Part shown: piece after piece, positions 1-10,351 of the stretch
Layout of the letters: the number at the start of each line of letters is the position of its first letter
How positions within the stretch are numbered: the first letter of the stretch is position 1
Origin: Planctomycetota bacterium
GTDB lineage: Bacteria; Planctomycetota; UBA1135; GCA-002686595
DNA length: 64,000 nucleotides
Reading direction: 5' to 3'
Assembly: GCA_016795205.1 (NCBI GenBank)
Contig: JAEUHZ010000028.1
Span: forward strand, 124,001 to 188,000
Made by a program: the position numbers and the translations under genes
The notes under the pieces: generated by a model
The model's input: only the letters and a program-made list of their open reading frames with translations
The model's database searches: none
Told to the model about the DNA's origin: nothing

Positions 1-1649
<1,649 letters not shown>

Positions 1650-1694
1650 CGTGCCGCAGAGGTTAGCGGCCGCACGCGATCCCCGCTGCGCCCG

Positions 1695-2459
1695 TCACAG
1701 GTCCGCGATCACCGGCGCATGGTCGCTCGGCCCCGGACCCTCGCGCGCCGCGAGGTCGATCGAGCAGGCGCGGAGCGACTCGTACGCCGGCGGCGTGACG
1801 AGCAGGTGGTCGATGCGCAGGCCGGCCTGGCGCTGGTAGCCCTTCGTGCGGAAGTCCCACCAGGTGTAGTGCCCCCCCTCCTCGTGGAACTTGCGGAAGG
1901 CGTCCTTCAAGCCCAGCGACGTCAGGCCCGCCAGCGCGCGCCGCTCCGGCGTGCTGCACAGGATCTTCTCGTGCCACAGCGCCGGATCGTGCACGTCGCG
2001 GTCGTCGAAGGTCACGTTGAAGTCGCCGCACACGACGCCCTTCTCGTCGAGCACGCAGCGCCGCGCCGCGAAGTCGCGCAGGCGGTTCAACCACTCGAGC
2101 TTGTAGCGGTACTTGTCGGCCCCGACCTCCTGGCCGTTCACCACGTAGGCGTTGACGATCATCACGTCGCCGACCTGGGCCGAGATCACGCGCGCCTCGG
2201 GGTCCTCGACCCCGTCGTCCAAGCCGCGCACGACGTCCTCGATCCGTCCCCGGGCCAGGATCGCGACGCCGTTGTAGGTCTTCTGGCCGAACGTGGCGCA
2301 GGACCAGCCCAGGTCCTCGAGCGGATCGAGCGGGAAGGCCTCGTCGAGGCACTTCGTCTCCTGCAGGCAGACGACGTCCGGCCGGGCGCGCTCCAGGAAC
2401 TCGATGAGCCGCGGCAGCCGCGCGCGGACCGAGTTCACGTTCCAGGTGACGATGCGCAT
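1695..2459 (-). CDS. xthA: Exodeoxyribonuclease III (AP endonuclease, Xth family)
   Basis: This is a 254-residue EEP-superfamily nuclease, close to the 268 residues of E. coli ExoIII. The start is the ATG of MRIVTWNVNSVRARL, the usual first strand of the family; an in-frame ATG 66 bases upstream would add an unconserved tail. Visible motifs are NVNSVRAR, LQETKC (catalytic Glu), the VVCGDFNV Asp/Asn motif and the C-terminal SDHAPV catalytic His-Asp. The enzyme cleaves the DNA backbone at abasic sites in base-excision repair and removes 3' blocking groups; it is cytoplasmic and Mg-dependent. The start lies back-to-back with the DUF4177 gene, so the 64-bp interval holds two divergent promoters. 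Confidence 0.93.
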   Translation of the reverse strand: MRIVTWNVNSVRARLPRLIEFLERARPDVVCLQETKCLDEAFPLDPLEDLGWSCATFGQKTYNGVAILARGRIEDVVRGLDDGVEDPEARVISAQVGDVMIVNAYVVNGQEVGADKYRYKLEWLNRLRDFAARRCVLDEKGVVCGDFNVTFDDRDVHDPALWHEKILCSTPERRALAGLTSLGLKDAFRKFHEEGGHYTWWDFRTKGYQRQAGLRIDHLLVTPPAYESLRACSIDLAAREGPGPSDHAPVIADL

Positions 2460-2523
2460 GCGCGCGCATCCTAGCGTCGAAGGAACCATGCTCCGCGGGC
2501 GTACACCGTTCCCGGAGGCCCCC

Positions 2524-2724
2524 ATGCAGCGGCACTACGAGTACAAGTTCGTCCGGCTCGGCGAGGGCTGGCTCGGCGTCCGGAAGGCGGCCGTCCAGGG
2601 CTACCAGCAGGTCGTCCACGACCACGCCCGCGACGGCTGGCGGCTCGTCCAGGTCTTCGCGCCCCCCACCGGCGCCTACGGCGTCGCGAAGTTCTTCGAG
2701 CTGATCTTCGAGCGCGAGGCCTGA
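2524..2724 (+). CDS. DUF4177 domain small protein
   Basis: A 66-residue protein starting HYEYKFVRL and ending in a hydrophobic strand (KFFELIFE). The pattern of a YEYK start, a central DGWRLVQV and a final FE strand matches the DUF4177 family of tiny alpha/beta proteins, whose function is unknown. ATG 2524 is preceded by GGAGG at 5 bases. A second in-frame ATG at 2488 also has an AAGGA in front, so the protein may be 12 residues longer, but the family normally starts at this HYEYK region. It is divergent from the exonuclease gene and 60 bp ahead of the helicase gene. Confidence 0.75.
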   Translation: MQRHYEYKFVRLGEGWLGVRKAAVQGYQQVVHDHARDGWRLVQVFAPPTGAYGVAKFFELIFEREA

Positions 2725-2784
2725 TCCCGGGCCGCGCCGGGGCCTGGGGCAACGGCTCGCGCAGGAATCCCCCTCGGTCGTCTT

Positions 2785-5061
2785 GTGGACGGGGCTCTCG
2801 GCCCTAACCTACTGAGGTCCCAATCCATCCGACGTGAGATCGATTCCAAGTTGACACCCCAATTCCAAGGCGGCCGGCGCGGAGCAGCGCGCGGCCGCGG
2901 ACCCCGTGGCGGCGCCGCGACGGCGCGCCCGAAGAGTTCCGAAGCCATCCGCCCCCTCGACCCGACCGCGACCCCCCCGGAGATCGACTCGTTCCGGCAC
3001 TGGGAGGGGCTCGGCGAGGAGATCCAGGCCGCGATCGCGGAGATGGGCATCACCAGCCCGACTCCGATCCAGCGCCTCGCCATCGGCCCCGTGCTGGCCG
3101 GCAAGGACGTCATCGCCAAGGCCGAGACCGGCACCGGCAAGACGCTGGCGTTCGGCGCGCCGATGATGGCCAAGATCGACCCGCAACGCGCCTCGGTCCT
3201 GGGCCTGGTCCTGTGCCCCACGCGCGAACTGGCCGAGCAGGTCCAGAAGGTGCTGGCCGCGCTGGGCAAGCCGCGCGGCATCGAGGTCGCGCTGATCGTG
3301 GGCGGCGAGCCGGCCGAGCCGCAGGTGCGCGCGCTGAAGCGCGGCGCGCAGGTCGTGGTCGGCACGCCCGGGCGCATCCTGGACCTCTACAAGCAGAAGT
3401 TCCTGTCGTTCCCGTGGACCGAGTTCGCGGTGCTCGACGAAGCCGACGTCATGTTCGAGATCGGCTTCATCGACGACGTGAAGGAGATCCTGTCGCTGAC
3501 GCCCGAGGAGCGGCAGACGCTGCTCTTCTCGGCCACGTTCCCGCCGGAGCTCTTGAAGCTGGCGCGCGAGAACACGCGCGACCCGGCCGAGGTCGCCACG
3601 GCGGCGGGCGTCAAGACCGTCGACAACATCGAGCAGAGCGTGATCTTCGTCTCCGACGAGGATCGCGCGCTGGCGCTCATGCGCCTGATCGAGAACAGCG
3701 AGCCCGAGGACGTGTTCCTGGTCTTCTGCCCGCGGCGCACGGACGTGGACAAGCTGATCCGCCGGCTCGAGCGCATGCCCTATTCGATCAAGGCCCTGCA
3801 CGGCGGCTACGACCAAGCCGCGCGCTTCCGCGTCATGGGCGCGTTTCGCACGGGCGAGGTCAAGGCGCTCATCGCGACCGACGTGGCCTCGCGCGGACTC
3901 GACGTGGCGCACGTGACGACCGTCGTGAACTACGGCTCGCCCCAGGACATCACGGACTACACGCACCGCATCGGCCGCACGGGCCGCGCCGGGCGCAAGG
4001 GCCGCGCGATCACGCTCGTCGGCGGCCTGGATGCACGCCGCTGGAAGCAGATCGAGCGCGAGGCCACCTGGACGATCCCCGAGGTCGAGCCGCCCCTGCG
4101 CGCGCCGCGGGGTGGCCCGCGGCGCGCCGAGGCACCCGCCCCGCGCGCCGGAATCCGGCCGCCGGCCGACGACCAGCGGCGCGCCGAGCAGGCCCCGGCC
4201 GGGGCCGAGCGCGCGGCGCCCAGGGCCGATCGCGGGGAGCGCGGAGAGCGCGTGGCTGAGCGGCACGTGCGCGGAGAGCGTGTCGCCGAGCGCCGTGAGC
4301 GCACTGCCGAGCACAGTGGGCGCGCGGCGCCGCGCTCGGAGCGCGCCGAGCGCCCGAGCCGCAGCGCGGAGCAGCCGGAGCGCGAGGCGCGAGGAGACCA
4401 AGGGGAGCGCAACGTCCGTCGCGAGTCGCCCGCGCGTCCCGCGGCCTCCGCTCCGCGGAGCGCAGCGCGCTCCAGCGCGTCCGGGCACGAGGCGCGCGCG
4501 GAGCGCGGCCCGGATGCGCTCCGCGGCCCGCCCGCGGCGCCGCCGCGTTCCGCGGAACGCCGGGAGCGCTCGTGGCCGCAAGACGAGCACTCGCCGGCCG
4601 CCGCGGCAGCGCCGCGCGGGCGCGACGCCGATCGCCAGCTCGAGCCGTGGCCCGACGACCCGGTCGACCGGCGGGACCGCCCGCTCCGTCACCGGGACGA
4701 GGCGCCGCGCTGGCCGGTCGACCACGAGTCCCCGCGCTCGCAATCCCGCGAGCGGCCGGCTCCGACGGAGCGCCCGGAGCGGCGCGCAGCGCCGACGCCG
4801 CGCGCAGCGGAGCCGGTCCGCCCGCCCGCTCCCGGCCGCGGGCGAGCAGCGGAACGCACCCAGCTCGGCGAGCGGGCCCCGCGTGGCGAGCGCGAGGTTC
4901 GCCGTCCGGCACCGCCACCGGCCGCCGGACGGTTCCCGACGCTGGACCCCGAGATTGCTCCCGAGCGCGACGTCCGCCCGCGCGGACCGGACGCGGCCCA
5001 TGCTCCGCGCCGGGCAGCGCCGCGCCCGCCCGACCGCGAGCCGCGCCGCCGCGAGCGCTAG
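2785..5061 (+). CDS. DEAD-box ATP-dependent RNA helicase with long Arg/Glu/Pro-rich tail
   Basis: A 758-residue protein. Residues about 70-430 are a complete DEAD-box core: Q motif ending PTPIQ, Walker A AETGTGKT (113-120), PTREL, DEAD at 218-221, SAT near 249, and [13 protein letters not shown] from 394. It should unwind or remodel RNA using ATP, as in ribosome assembly, cold adaptation or RNA decay (RhlE/CsdA type). The N-terminal 65 residues carry a [13 protein letters not shown]-like patch, and the last 330 residues are low complexity, built of R, E, A, P and S with many RxER units; both look disordered and RNA-binding. The start is GTG 2785; TTG 2851 is an alternative. The ferredoxin gene follows after 14 bp. 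Confidence 0.92.
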   Translation: MDGALGPNLLRSQSIRREIDSKLTPQFQGGRRGAARGRGPRGGAATARPKSSEAIRPLDPTATPPEIDSFRHWEGLGEEIQAAIAEMGITSPTPIQRLAIGPVLAGKDVIAKAETGTGKTLAFGAPMMAKIDPQRASVLGLVLCPTRELAEQVQKVLAALGKPRGIEVALIVGGEPAEPQVRALKRGAQVVVGTPGRILDLYKQKFLSFPWTEFAVLDEADVMFEIGFIDDVKEILSLTPEERQTLLFSATFPPELLKLARENTRDPAEVATAAGVKTVDNIEQSVIFVSDEDRALALMRLIENSEPEDVFLVFCPRRTDVDKLIRRLERMPYSIKALHGGYDQAARFRVMGAFRTGEVKALIATDVASRGLDVAHVTTVVNYGSPQDITDYTHRIGRTGRAGRKGRAITLVGGLDARRWKQIEREATWTIPEVEPPLRAPRGGPRRAEAPAPRAGIRPPADDQRRAEQAPAGAERAAPRADRGERGERVAERHVRGERVAERRERTAEHSGRAAPRSERAERPSRSAEQPEREARGDQGERNVRRESPARPAASAPRSAARSSASGHEARAERGPDALRGPPAAPPRSAERRERSWPQDEHSPAAAAAPRGRDADRQLEPWPDDPVDRRDRPLRHRDEAPRWPVDHESPRSQSRERPAPTERPERRAAPTPRAAEPVRPPAPGRGRAAERTQLGERAPRGEREVRRPAPPPAAGRFPTLDPEIAPERDVRPRGPDAAHAPRRAAPRPPDREPRRRER

Positions 5062-5075
5062 CCGAGGCCGAAGCC

Positions 5076-5477
5076 ATGGGTGGGCACAACCCCTTCCTGA
5101 AGAGCCAGGGCACGCCGAAGCCGACGAAGCCCTACACGATCACGTTCCTGCCCGGCGGGACGCGGATCGAGGTCGACCCGACGAAGGTCCCCTACTCGCG
5201 CGATGGGTTGCCCGGCTCGATCCTCGAGATCGCGCTGGCGCACGGCGTCGAGATCGACCACGCCTGCGGCGGGGTGTGCGCCTGCTCGACCTGCCACGTG
5301 ATCGTCAAGGAGGGCTACGAGACGATCCCCGCTGCGAGCGAGGACGAGGAAGACCAGCTCGACAACGCACGCGGCCTGAAGCCGACCTCGCGCCTCGCCT
5401 GCCAGGCGGTACCGAACGGCGCGCGGGACGTGGTGGTCGAGATCCCGAGCTGGAACCGGAACCTGGTCAGCGAGTAG
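5076..5477 (+). CDS. 2Fe-2S ferredoxin, adrenodoxin/ISC (Fdx) type
   Basis: A 133-residue ferredoxin. The cluster ligands are visible as C64-x5-C70-x2-C73 and C109 ([13 protein letters not shown] ... LACQ), with one extra Cys at 68. The [13 protein letters not shown] start and the DEEDQLDNA segment are typical of vertebrate-type/ISC ferredoxins, which carry electrons for Fe-S cluster assembly and for low-potential enzymes. About 15 N-terminal residues ([10 protein letters not shown]) are an unconserved extension. The gene follows the helicase by 14 bp and ends directly at the left inverted repeat of the transposase unit. IspH, a 4Fe-4S enzyme needing an electron donor, lies on the other side, so a ferredoxin-ispH pair may have been split by the insertion; that is inference. 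Confidence 0.9.
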   Translation: MGGHNPFLKSQGTPKPTKPYTITFLPGGTRIEVDPTKVPYSRDGLPGSILEIALAHGVEIDHACGGVCACSTCHVIVKEGYETIPAASEDEEDQLDNARGLKPTSRLACQAVPNGARDVVVEIPSWNRNLVSE

Positions 5478-5506
5478 TACGGAGTCAGACTCCACTCCGC
5501 CGTTCT
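5478..5506 (+). repeat. Left inverted repeat of RAYT unit
   Basis: It starts TACGGAGTCAGACTCCACTC and ends CCGCCGTTCT. The inner GGAGT-CAG-ACTCC is a perfect 5-bp stem. It pairs with the arm at 6656-6684 with mismatches at two positions only. Confidence 0.85.
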
Positions 5507-5582
5507 CGCGGCTCGACGCCTAGAAGTCCGGAGCCAACTGCGACCCGGACGTGCGCCCAGCGTCCACCTCGCGGAGGACGAC

Positions 5583-6677
5583 ATGCCCCGCGCACCCCGC
5601 CTGGACGCCCCCGGCGTCTGGCACCACGTCATGCACCGCGGCATCGCCCGCCGCACCGTCTTCGAGGACGACCAGGACATCCGCTACTTCCTGTCGAGGG
5701 TCGCGCGGGCGGCACGTGCCGGCTGGATCGCCATCCACGCCTACTGCGTCCTCACGACGCACTTCCACCTGCTCATCGAGAGCCGGGAACCGGGACTCTC
5801 TTACGCGATGCGCCGCATCCTCAACGACTACGTCCGCTGGTTCAACCGCGGGCGAAGGCGCGATGGGGCCCTGTTCCGCGGCCGCTTCAGCTCGCGGCAG
5901 GTCGATTCGCTCGAGTACCGGCGCGTCCTCGTGCGGTACATCGACGACAACCCGGTGCTCGCGCGGCTCGTGCCAGAGCCCGGGATCTACCCGCACGGCA
6001 GCGCACGAGCCTACGCGTGCCGCCGCGGGCCGCTGTGGCTCGAGCGGAGCTGGATCGAGCACGAGGTCCGCGCGCGCTCCAACTCGGACGAGTACGAGCC
6101 GTCACGCTACGCGGAGTGCTTCGGCGCCCCGCCTTCGAGCGCTCTCGCTCGCACCGTGGAGCACCGGATCCGGACTCGCGGGCGAGGCCGCGATCCGCTC
6201 GACGACCTGCTCGGCGCAGCGCCGGAGCGGGTCCTGGCGTGGATGCGGGACAAGGCGCGGCTCGCCGACCAGACCCGGATCGACTGGCCCGTCTGCGACG
6301 CGGCCGAGATCTCCGCGCTCGTCCGTGCCCACGCCTGCGACCACGGCGAGTGGCCGGTCGAGCTCACGCGGATCCGCTCCTCGGGGTGGAGGCTCGTCGA
6401 GGTCGCCTTGCTGCGCGACCTGTGCGCGAGCACATGGACCGAGATCGGACGCCGGATCGGGACTGGAGAACAGGGCGCGATCCGGGCCCATCGGCTCCAC
6501 GGGCGGGCGTTGCTCGAGGTCTCGAGCTACGGTCCGACCGTGTCGCGCCTCGCGTCGGAGGCGATCGCGCAGTGCTACGGGGCGCGTCGCGCCGCCGGGG
6601 GCTTCGCGCCGCGAGAGTCGCAGGCTGGCGACGGCCACCCGCGAGCCCGGCGGGAAGAACGGCGGAGTGGAGCCTGA
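5583..6677 (+). CDS. REP-associated tyrosine (Y1/HUH) transposase, RAYT-like
   Basis: A 364-residue protein with an N-terminal Y1 transposase domain: [17 protein letters not shown] start, HUH-type H60-F-H62 in [14 protein letters not shown], and Y119 in RYIDDNP, the position of the presumed catalytic tyrosine. Such enzymes cut and join single-stranded DNA at small hairpins. The C-terminal 200 residues (from about 170) hold an HTH-like extra domain seen in long RAYTs. ATG 5583 is preceded by GGAGG. Its 3' end overlaps the right inverted repeat. The reading frame is intact and its composition resembles the host, suggesting an old or domesticated copy. Confidence 0.88.
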   Translation: MPRAPRLDAPGVWHHVMHRGIARRTVFEDDQDIRYFLSRVARAARAGWIAIHAYCVLTTHFHLLIESREPGLSYAMRRILNDYVRWFNRGRRRDGALFRGRFSSRQVDSLEYRRVLVRYIDDNPVLARLVPEPGIYPHGSARAYACRRGPLWLERSWIEHEVRARSNSDEYEPSRYAECFGAPPSSALARTVEHRIRTRGRGRDPLDDLLGAAPERVLAWMRDKARLADQTRIDWPVCDAAEISALVRAHACDHGEWPVELTRIRSSGWRLVEVALLRDLCASTWTEIGRRIGTGEQGAIRAHRLHGRALLEVSSYGPTVSRLASEAIAQCYGARRAAGGFAPRESQAGDGHPRARREERRSGA

Positions 6678-6684
6678 CTCGGTA
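6656..6684 (-). repeat. Right inverted repeat of RAYT unit
   Basis: Read on the minus strand it begins TACCGAGTCAGGCTCCACTC and ends CCGCCGTTCT, 27/29 identical to the left arm. It overlaps the last 22 bases of the transposase gene and ends 10 bases before the ispH start, so it probably forms part of the ispH leader. Confidence 0.85.
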
Positions 6685-6694
6685 CGCTTTCCGG

Positions 6695-7627
6695 ATGGAC
6701 GTTCGTCTGGCCAACCCTCGTGGATTCTGCGCCGGCGTCGACCGCGCGATCGAGATCGTCGAGCGCGCGCTCGAGCTGCACGGCGCGCCGGTCTTCGTGC
6801 TGCACGAGATCGTCCACAACCGCCACGTGGTCGACGACCTCAGCGCGCGTGGGGTGCAGTTCGTCGACGATCTCGAGGAGGTTCCGCCCGGCTCGGTCAC
6901 GATCTTCAGCGCGCACGGCGTGTCGGACGTCGTCGTGCGCACGGCCGAGGAGCGCGGGCTGCGGGTCATCGATGCGACCTGCCCGCTCGTCACGAAGGTC
7001 CACATTCAGGCGCAGAACTACGCCGGCAAGGGTCACGAGGTCGTGCTGATCGGCCACCCCGGCCACCCCGAGGTCGAGGGCACGCGCGGGCGCATCCCCG
7101 GGCCGGTCTACGTGCTGTCGACCGTCGCGGAGGTCGAGAACCTGGTCGTGCGCGACGAAACGCGCTTGGCGTACGTGACGCAGACCACGCTCTCGATCGA
7201 CGACACGCGCGAGGTCATCGACGCGCTCGTGAAGCGCTTCCCGAAGATCCAGGGGCCCGAGCTCAAGGACATCTGCTACGCGACGCAGAACCGGCAGAAC
7301 GCCGTGAAGAGGCTGGCGGACGAGGGCGTCGACCTGCTGCTGGTCATCGGCTCGAAGAACTCGAGCAATTCGAACCGCCTGGCCGAGCTCGGCGCGCGCC
7401 GCGGCGTGCCCTCCTTCCTGATCGACGACGCGCGCGAGATCGATCCGGCTTGGATCGCGGGCAAGCGGCGCGTGGGCGTCACGGCCGGTGCGTCGGCGCC
7501 CGAGAGCCTCGTCCAGCGCGTGCTGGCGCGGCTCGTGGAGTTGGGCGCGGAGGACGTGCGCGAGATGCAGGGCGTCCCCGAGAACGTCGAGTTCAAGCTG
7601 CCCGACGAGCTCCAGGCGCGCCGATGA
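6695..7627 (+). CDS. ispH: 4-hydroxy-3-methylbut-2-enyl diphosphate reductase (IspH/LytB)
   Basis: The 310-residue protein has the three cluster-binding cysteines of IspH at C12 (RGFCAGV), C96 (DATCPLV) and C194 ([10 protein letters not shown]), plus the HEIVHN, GHPGHPE and [11 protein letters not shown] motifs. It catalyses the last step of the MEP isoprenoid pathway, reducing HMBPP to IPP and DMAPP with a 4Fe-4S cluster in the cytoplasm. The length is normal for the family. The transposase right repeat ends 10 bases before its ATG, so its native upstream region has been replaced. The next gene starts inside the ispH stop codon (ATGA overlap), implying translational coupling. Confidence 0.97.
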   Translation: MDVRLANPRGFCAGVDRAIEIVERALELHGAPVFVLHEIVHNRHVVDDLSARGVQFVDDLEEVPPGSVTIFSAHGVSDVVVRTAEERGLRVIDATCPLVTKVHIQAQNYAGKGHEVVLIGHPGHPEVEGTRGRIPGPVYVLSTVAEVENLVVRDETRLAYVTQTTLSIDDTREVIDALVKRFPKIQGPELKDICYATQNRQNAVKRLADEGVDLLLVIGSKNSSNSNRLAELGARRGVPSFLIDDAREIDPAWIAGKRRVGVTAGASAPESLVQRVLARLVELGAEDVREMQGVPENVEFKLPDELQARR

Positions 7628-7941
7628 GGATCGGGGCAGTGTTCGTGCTGGTTCTGGCCGCCTGCGCCGCGCCGCGGGGCGGCGCGGAGTTCGCGGGAGA
7701 GGTCGAGGCCGCGTGCGGCGCCTGCATCCTGGGGCTCGCGGGCGACGGTTGCGAGCTCGCAGTCCGGATCGACGGCCGGGTGCTGCTCGTCGACGGCTCG
7801 GGCATCGACGACCACGGGGACGCCCACGCGCCGGATGGGTTCTGCAACGCCACGCGTCGTGCACGCGTCACCGGCCGGGTCGAGGGCGGCCGGTTCCAGG
7901 CCGCGTCGTTCGAGCTGCTCCCGGCGCAGCCGGCGCGCTGA
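7624..7941 (+). CDS. DUF6370-like small lipoprotein
   Basis: A 105-residue protein with a short hydrophobic start ending in a lipobox-like LAAC (residues 11-14), so it is probably a lipoprotein. The rest has two cysteines in CGACILGL, then [20 protein letters not shown] and a [14 protein letters not shown] stretch, a pattern I associate with DUF6370, a small uncharacterised family common in Planctomycetes. Conserved Cys, His and Asp residues could bind a metal, but that is inference. It overlaps ispH by four bases. Confidence 0.7.
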   Translation: MRIGAVFVLVLAACAAPRGGAEFAGEVEAACGACILGLAGDGCELAVRIDGRVLLVDGSGIDDHGDAHAPDGFCNATRRARVTGRVEGGRFQAASFELLPAQPAR

Positions 7942-7993
7942 ACGGGACTCGAACGCACCCGGTCGGCGCTCGGCGCTTAGACTCGCCGGCGTC

Positions 7994-9367
7994 ATGCACC
8001 TCGCACCCTGGATCCTGGCCCTGGCGCTCGCCGCGAGCTCCGAGGACGAGGCCCGCGCCGCCCTGGAGCGGGCCGAGTCCGCGGCCCGCGCCGGACGTTT
8101 CTCCGAGGCCAAGGCCGGCTACGAGCGCCTGGCCAAGCGTCATCCCGGCACGGAGGCCGGCCGCGTCGCGGCGCGCCGCGCGACGCCCTCGGCGTTCCTG
8201 GGCTGGGACTGGGTCGTGCAGAACGGCCCCTCCGCGAACCGCGTCGACGTCGTGCTCATGGGCGACGGCTACGAGCTGGAGCACCTCAAGGGCTGGACCA
8301 AGCTCGCGGCCGACATCCCGCCGCTCTTCGAGCGCCAGCCCACGTTCCGCGAGTACTGGCGCTACCTGAACTTCTTGCGCTGTGACCTGCTGTCCGCCGA
8401 CGGCGGCGTGGACGGCTTCGGGCGCGAGTACGACACGGCGCTGAACGCCAGCACGGGCAACACGTTCGCCGGCCACGTCGTCATCGATCGCGCGCGCGTC
8501 CAAGCGATGTTCGCCGAGCTCCCCGAGCACGACGGCTTGGCGATCTGCTTCGTGAAGAACGGCGTGCTCGGCACCGGTGGCGGCGGCATCGCCACGATCG
8601 GGGGCCGTGAGTACACGACCACCGTGCACGAGTGGGGCCACGCCTTCGGCCGGCTCGGCGACGAGTACGACTCGGAGCAGTCGGCGCACCAGGGCGCGAC
8701 CGGGCGCGCCCCGAACGTCTCGGACACCGGGGACCCCGCGCAGGTGCCGTGGGCGCACTGGCTCGAAGCCAAGCATCCCAGCGTGGGCGTCTACGAGGGC
8801 GCCGCGGCGCGCCGCAAGGGCGCCTGGAAACCGACGACGAGCGGCTGCACGATGCAAAGCGGCGAGCGCTTTTGCGTCGTGTGCCAGGAGGCGCTGGTCC
8901 TGCGCATCTACGCCTTCGTCGACCCGATCGACGCCACGACGCCCGAGCCGCAGCCGCACCGCTCTGCGCCGCCGTTGCAGGTCGGCCCCGAGGGCCTCGA
9001 GATCGAGGTGCGCGTGATGCGTCCGTCGAGCCACGAGCTCGAGGTCACCTGGTGGATCCTGCCCGAGGCGCGCTTCCCCGTGACGGGCGGCGCGGCACCC
9101 GGCGCGCGCTCGACCACGTCGAAGGACCGCGCGAAGCGCGGAAGGCTCGAGCCCCTCGGCGATGCGCCGCACCGCAAGCCGCGCCGCGAGGCCAGCGGCC
9201 GCCACGTGCTGCGCATCGCCCCGAAGGACCTGCCGTCCGGGAAGCACCTGGTCGTGTGCCGCGCCAAGGACACGACCGAGATCCGCGGCGAGCGTTGGCC
9301 TTGGGTGCTCTCCGATCCCGACGGGCTGCTCGAGTCCGAGCGCTCGTGGTGGATCGAGGTGCCGTGA
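7994..9367 (+). CDS. M64 family zinc metallopeptidase (IgA-peptidase M64 type), secreted
   Basis: A 457-residue protein. A signal-like start (MHLAPWILALALAASS) is followed by a TPR-like helical stretch (residues 17-55), then the M64 catalytic domain. The zinc site is H212-E-W-G-H216-x6-D223-E-Y, matching HExxH...DEY of M64. The C-terminal third (from about 320) holds beta-rich repeats and SGKHLVVCRAKD, probably an Ig-like substrate or surface domain. M64 enzymes in planctomycetes are exported proteases of largely unknown target. The gene stands alone, 52 bp after the DUF6370 gene. Confidence 0.85.
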   Translation: MHLAPWILALALAASSEDEARAALERAESAARAGRFSEAKAGYERLAKRHPGTEAGRVAARRATPSAFLGWDWVVQNGPSANRVDVVLMGDGYELEHLKGWTKLAADIPPLFERQPTFREYWRYLNFLRCDLLSADGGVDGFGREYDTALNASTGNTFAGHVVIDRARVQAMFAELPEHDGLAICFVKNGVLGTGGGGIATIGGREYTTTVHEWGHAFGRLGDEYDSEQSAHQGATGRAPNVSDTGDPAQVPWAHWLEAKHPSVGVYEGAAARRKGAWKPTTSGCTMQSGERFCVVCQEALVLRIYAFVDPIDATTPEPQPHRSAPPLQVGPEGLEIEVRVMRPSSHELEVTWWILPEARFPVTGGAAPGARSTTSKDRAKRGRLEPLGDAPHRKPRREASGRHVLRIAPKDLPSGKHLVVCRAKDTTEIRGERWPWVLSDPDGLLESERSWWIEVP

Positions 9368-9460
9368 GCGCCGCGCGGCGCATGCGCTGATCCCCGGCGC
9401 GCGCGCCCCACGGCGCAGCGCGAGCCCCATGGCCCAAAGGTGCGTCCCTCTGGCGCTCGA

Positions 9461-10351
9461 TCAGGGCGCGACGCCGTGCGCGCTGCGCACGCGCGACGGC
9501 AGCACGACCGCGCCGTCCGCGCCGCGCCACGCCGAGAGCGCCCGCACCAGCTCGGCCTCGAGCCGCGCGCGGTCTGCCGCGGGGCGACCCGCCAGCGCGC
9601 GCTGCACGCCGCCCGAGCCCTCGAGATAGAAGCTCGCGGCGTCCGCCACCGAGGCGAAACGCGGCTCGACCGTGCACTCGGTCTCGACGACGTCACGGAA
9701 CCCGCCGCGGGCGAGGGCGTCCGCCAAGGCGCCCGAGCGGCCCAAGGCGAGCGGCCCCGGCGCGCCGAGCGCGGGCGGCGGGAGGCCTAGAGCATGCTGG
9801 AGCACGCCGAGCGTCAGCGTGCAGAAGGGCACCTCCGTCTCCCCGCCCCACACACAGGCGGCGAAACGGCCTCCCGGCCGCAAGACACCGCGGACCGCGC
9901 GCGCCACCGCGGCCGGGTCGGGCGTCAGCATGAGCGCGAAGCGCGACACCGCCGCGTCGAACGTCCCGAGCCCGACGAGGTCCGCGGCCTCGCGCGCGTG
10001 GAACCGTGCGTTCGAGAGGCCCGCGGCCTGCGCGCGCTCGCGCGCGCGCTCGATCATGGGCTCGGCCAGATCGACGCCCACGACCTCGCCCGCGGGTCCG
10101 ACCAGGCGCGCGATGGTCAGCGCGGGCTCGCCGTGGCCACAGCCCACGTCGAGCACGCGCAGGCCCGGCGCGACGCCCGCACGCCGCGCGAGCTCGGCGC
10201 CCAGGCGGCCGGCGAAGGCCTCGAAGTGCGCGAAGCCGCGGTCCCAGCCGGGCGCGGCCGCGCTCCAGGCCTCGCGCTGCGCGCGCACGAACTCGGCCGC
10301 GTCACGTGCGCTGGCGGTCGGATCGGCCGGGCCCGGCTCGCTGGCGCTCAT
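9461..10351 (-). CDS. Class I SAM-dependent methyltransferase (UbiE/arsM-like)
   Basis: The 296-residue protein has a Rossmann methyltransferase core: motif I VLDVGCGHGEP, an acidic VVGVDLAEPM, then GTFDAAVSRFAL and VLRPGGRFAACVW. This resembles UbiE/COQ5-like and Methyltransf_11 enzymes; the substrate cannot be told. The ATG (10351) overlaps the stop codon of the upstream GH38-like gene by four bases, so the two are cotranslated. The start MSASEPGP is chosen for that overlap; a longer frame would run through the upstream gene. Confidence 0.85.
   Translation of the reverse strand: MSASEPGPADPTASARDAAEFVRAQREAWSAAAPGWDRGFAHFEAFAGRLGAELARRAGVAPGLRVLDVGCGHGEPALTIARLVGPAGEVVGVDLAEPMIERARERAQAAGLSNARFHAREAADLVGLGTFDAAVSRFALMLTPDPAAVARAVRGVLRPGGRFAACVWGGETEVPFCTLTLGVLQHALGLPPPALGAPGPLALGRSGALADALARGGFRDVVETECTVEPRFASVADAASFYLEGSGGVQRALAGRPAADRARLEAELVRALSAWRGADGAVVLPSRVRSAHGVAP

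Larger units (their letters stand above)
5478..6684. mobile_element. IS200-like / RAYT transposon unit bounded by 29-nt inverted repeats
   Basis: The unit consists of one transposase gene and two terminal inverted repeats that match at 27 of 29 positions (5478-5506 and 6656-6684). Each arm begins with a small palindrome (GGAGTCAGACTCC at the left), a fold typical of REP/IS200-type ends. The left arm starts at the base after the ferredoxin stop codon and the right arm ends 10 bases before the ispH start codon, so the unit fills the whole spacer. I see no target-site duplication, as expected for single-strand HUH transposition. Confidence 0.75.

Noticed and set aside
2725-2784. GC-rich inverted segments after the DUF4177 gene as a terminator
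   Set aside because: Pairing is short and imperfect with no U-run.
2809-5001. Minus-strand 730-codon frame opposite the DEAD-box helicase
   Set aside because: Helicase motifs on the plus strand are complete; the antisense product is low-complexity and matches nothing.
7942-7993. GGGACTCGAAC resembling a tRNA T-arm on the minus strand
   Set aside because: The spacer is only 52 bp, with no acceptor stem, D-arm or anticodon arm.
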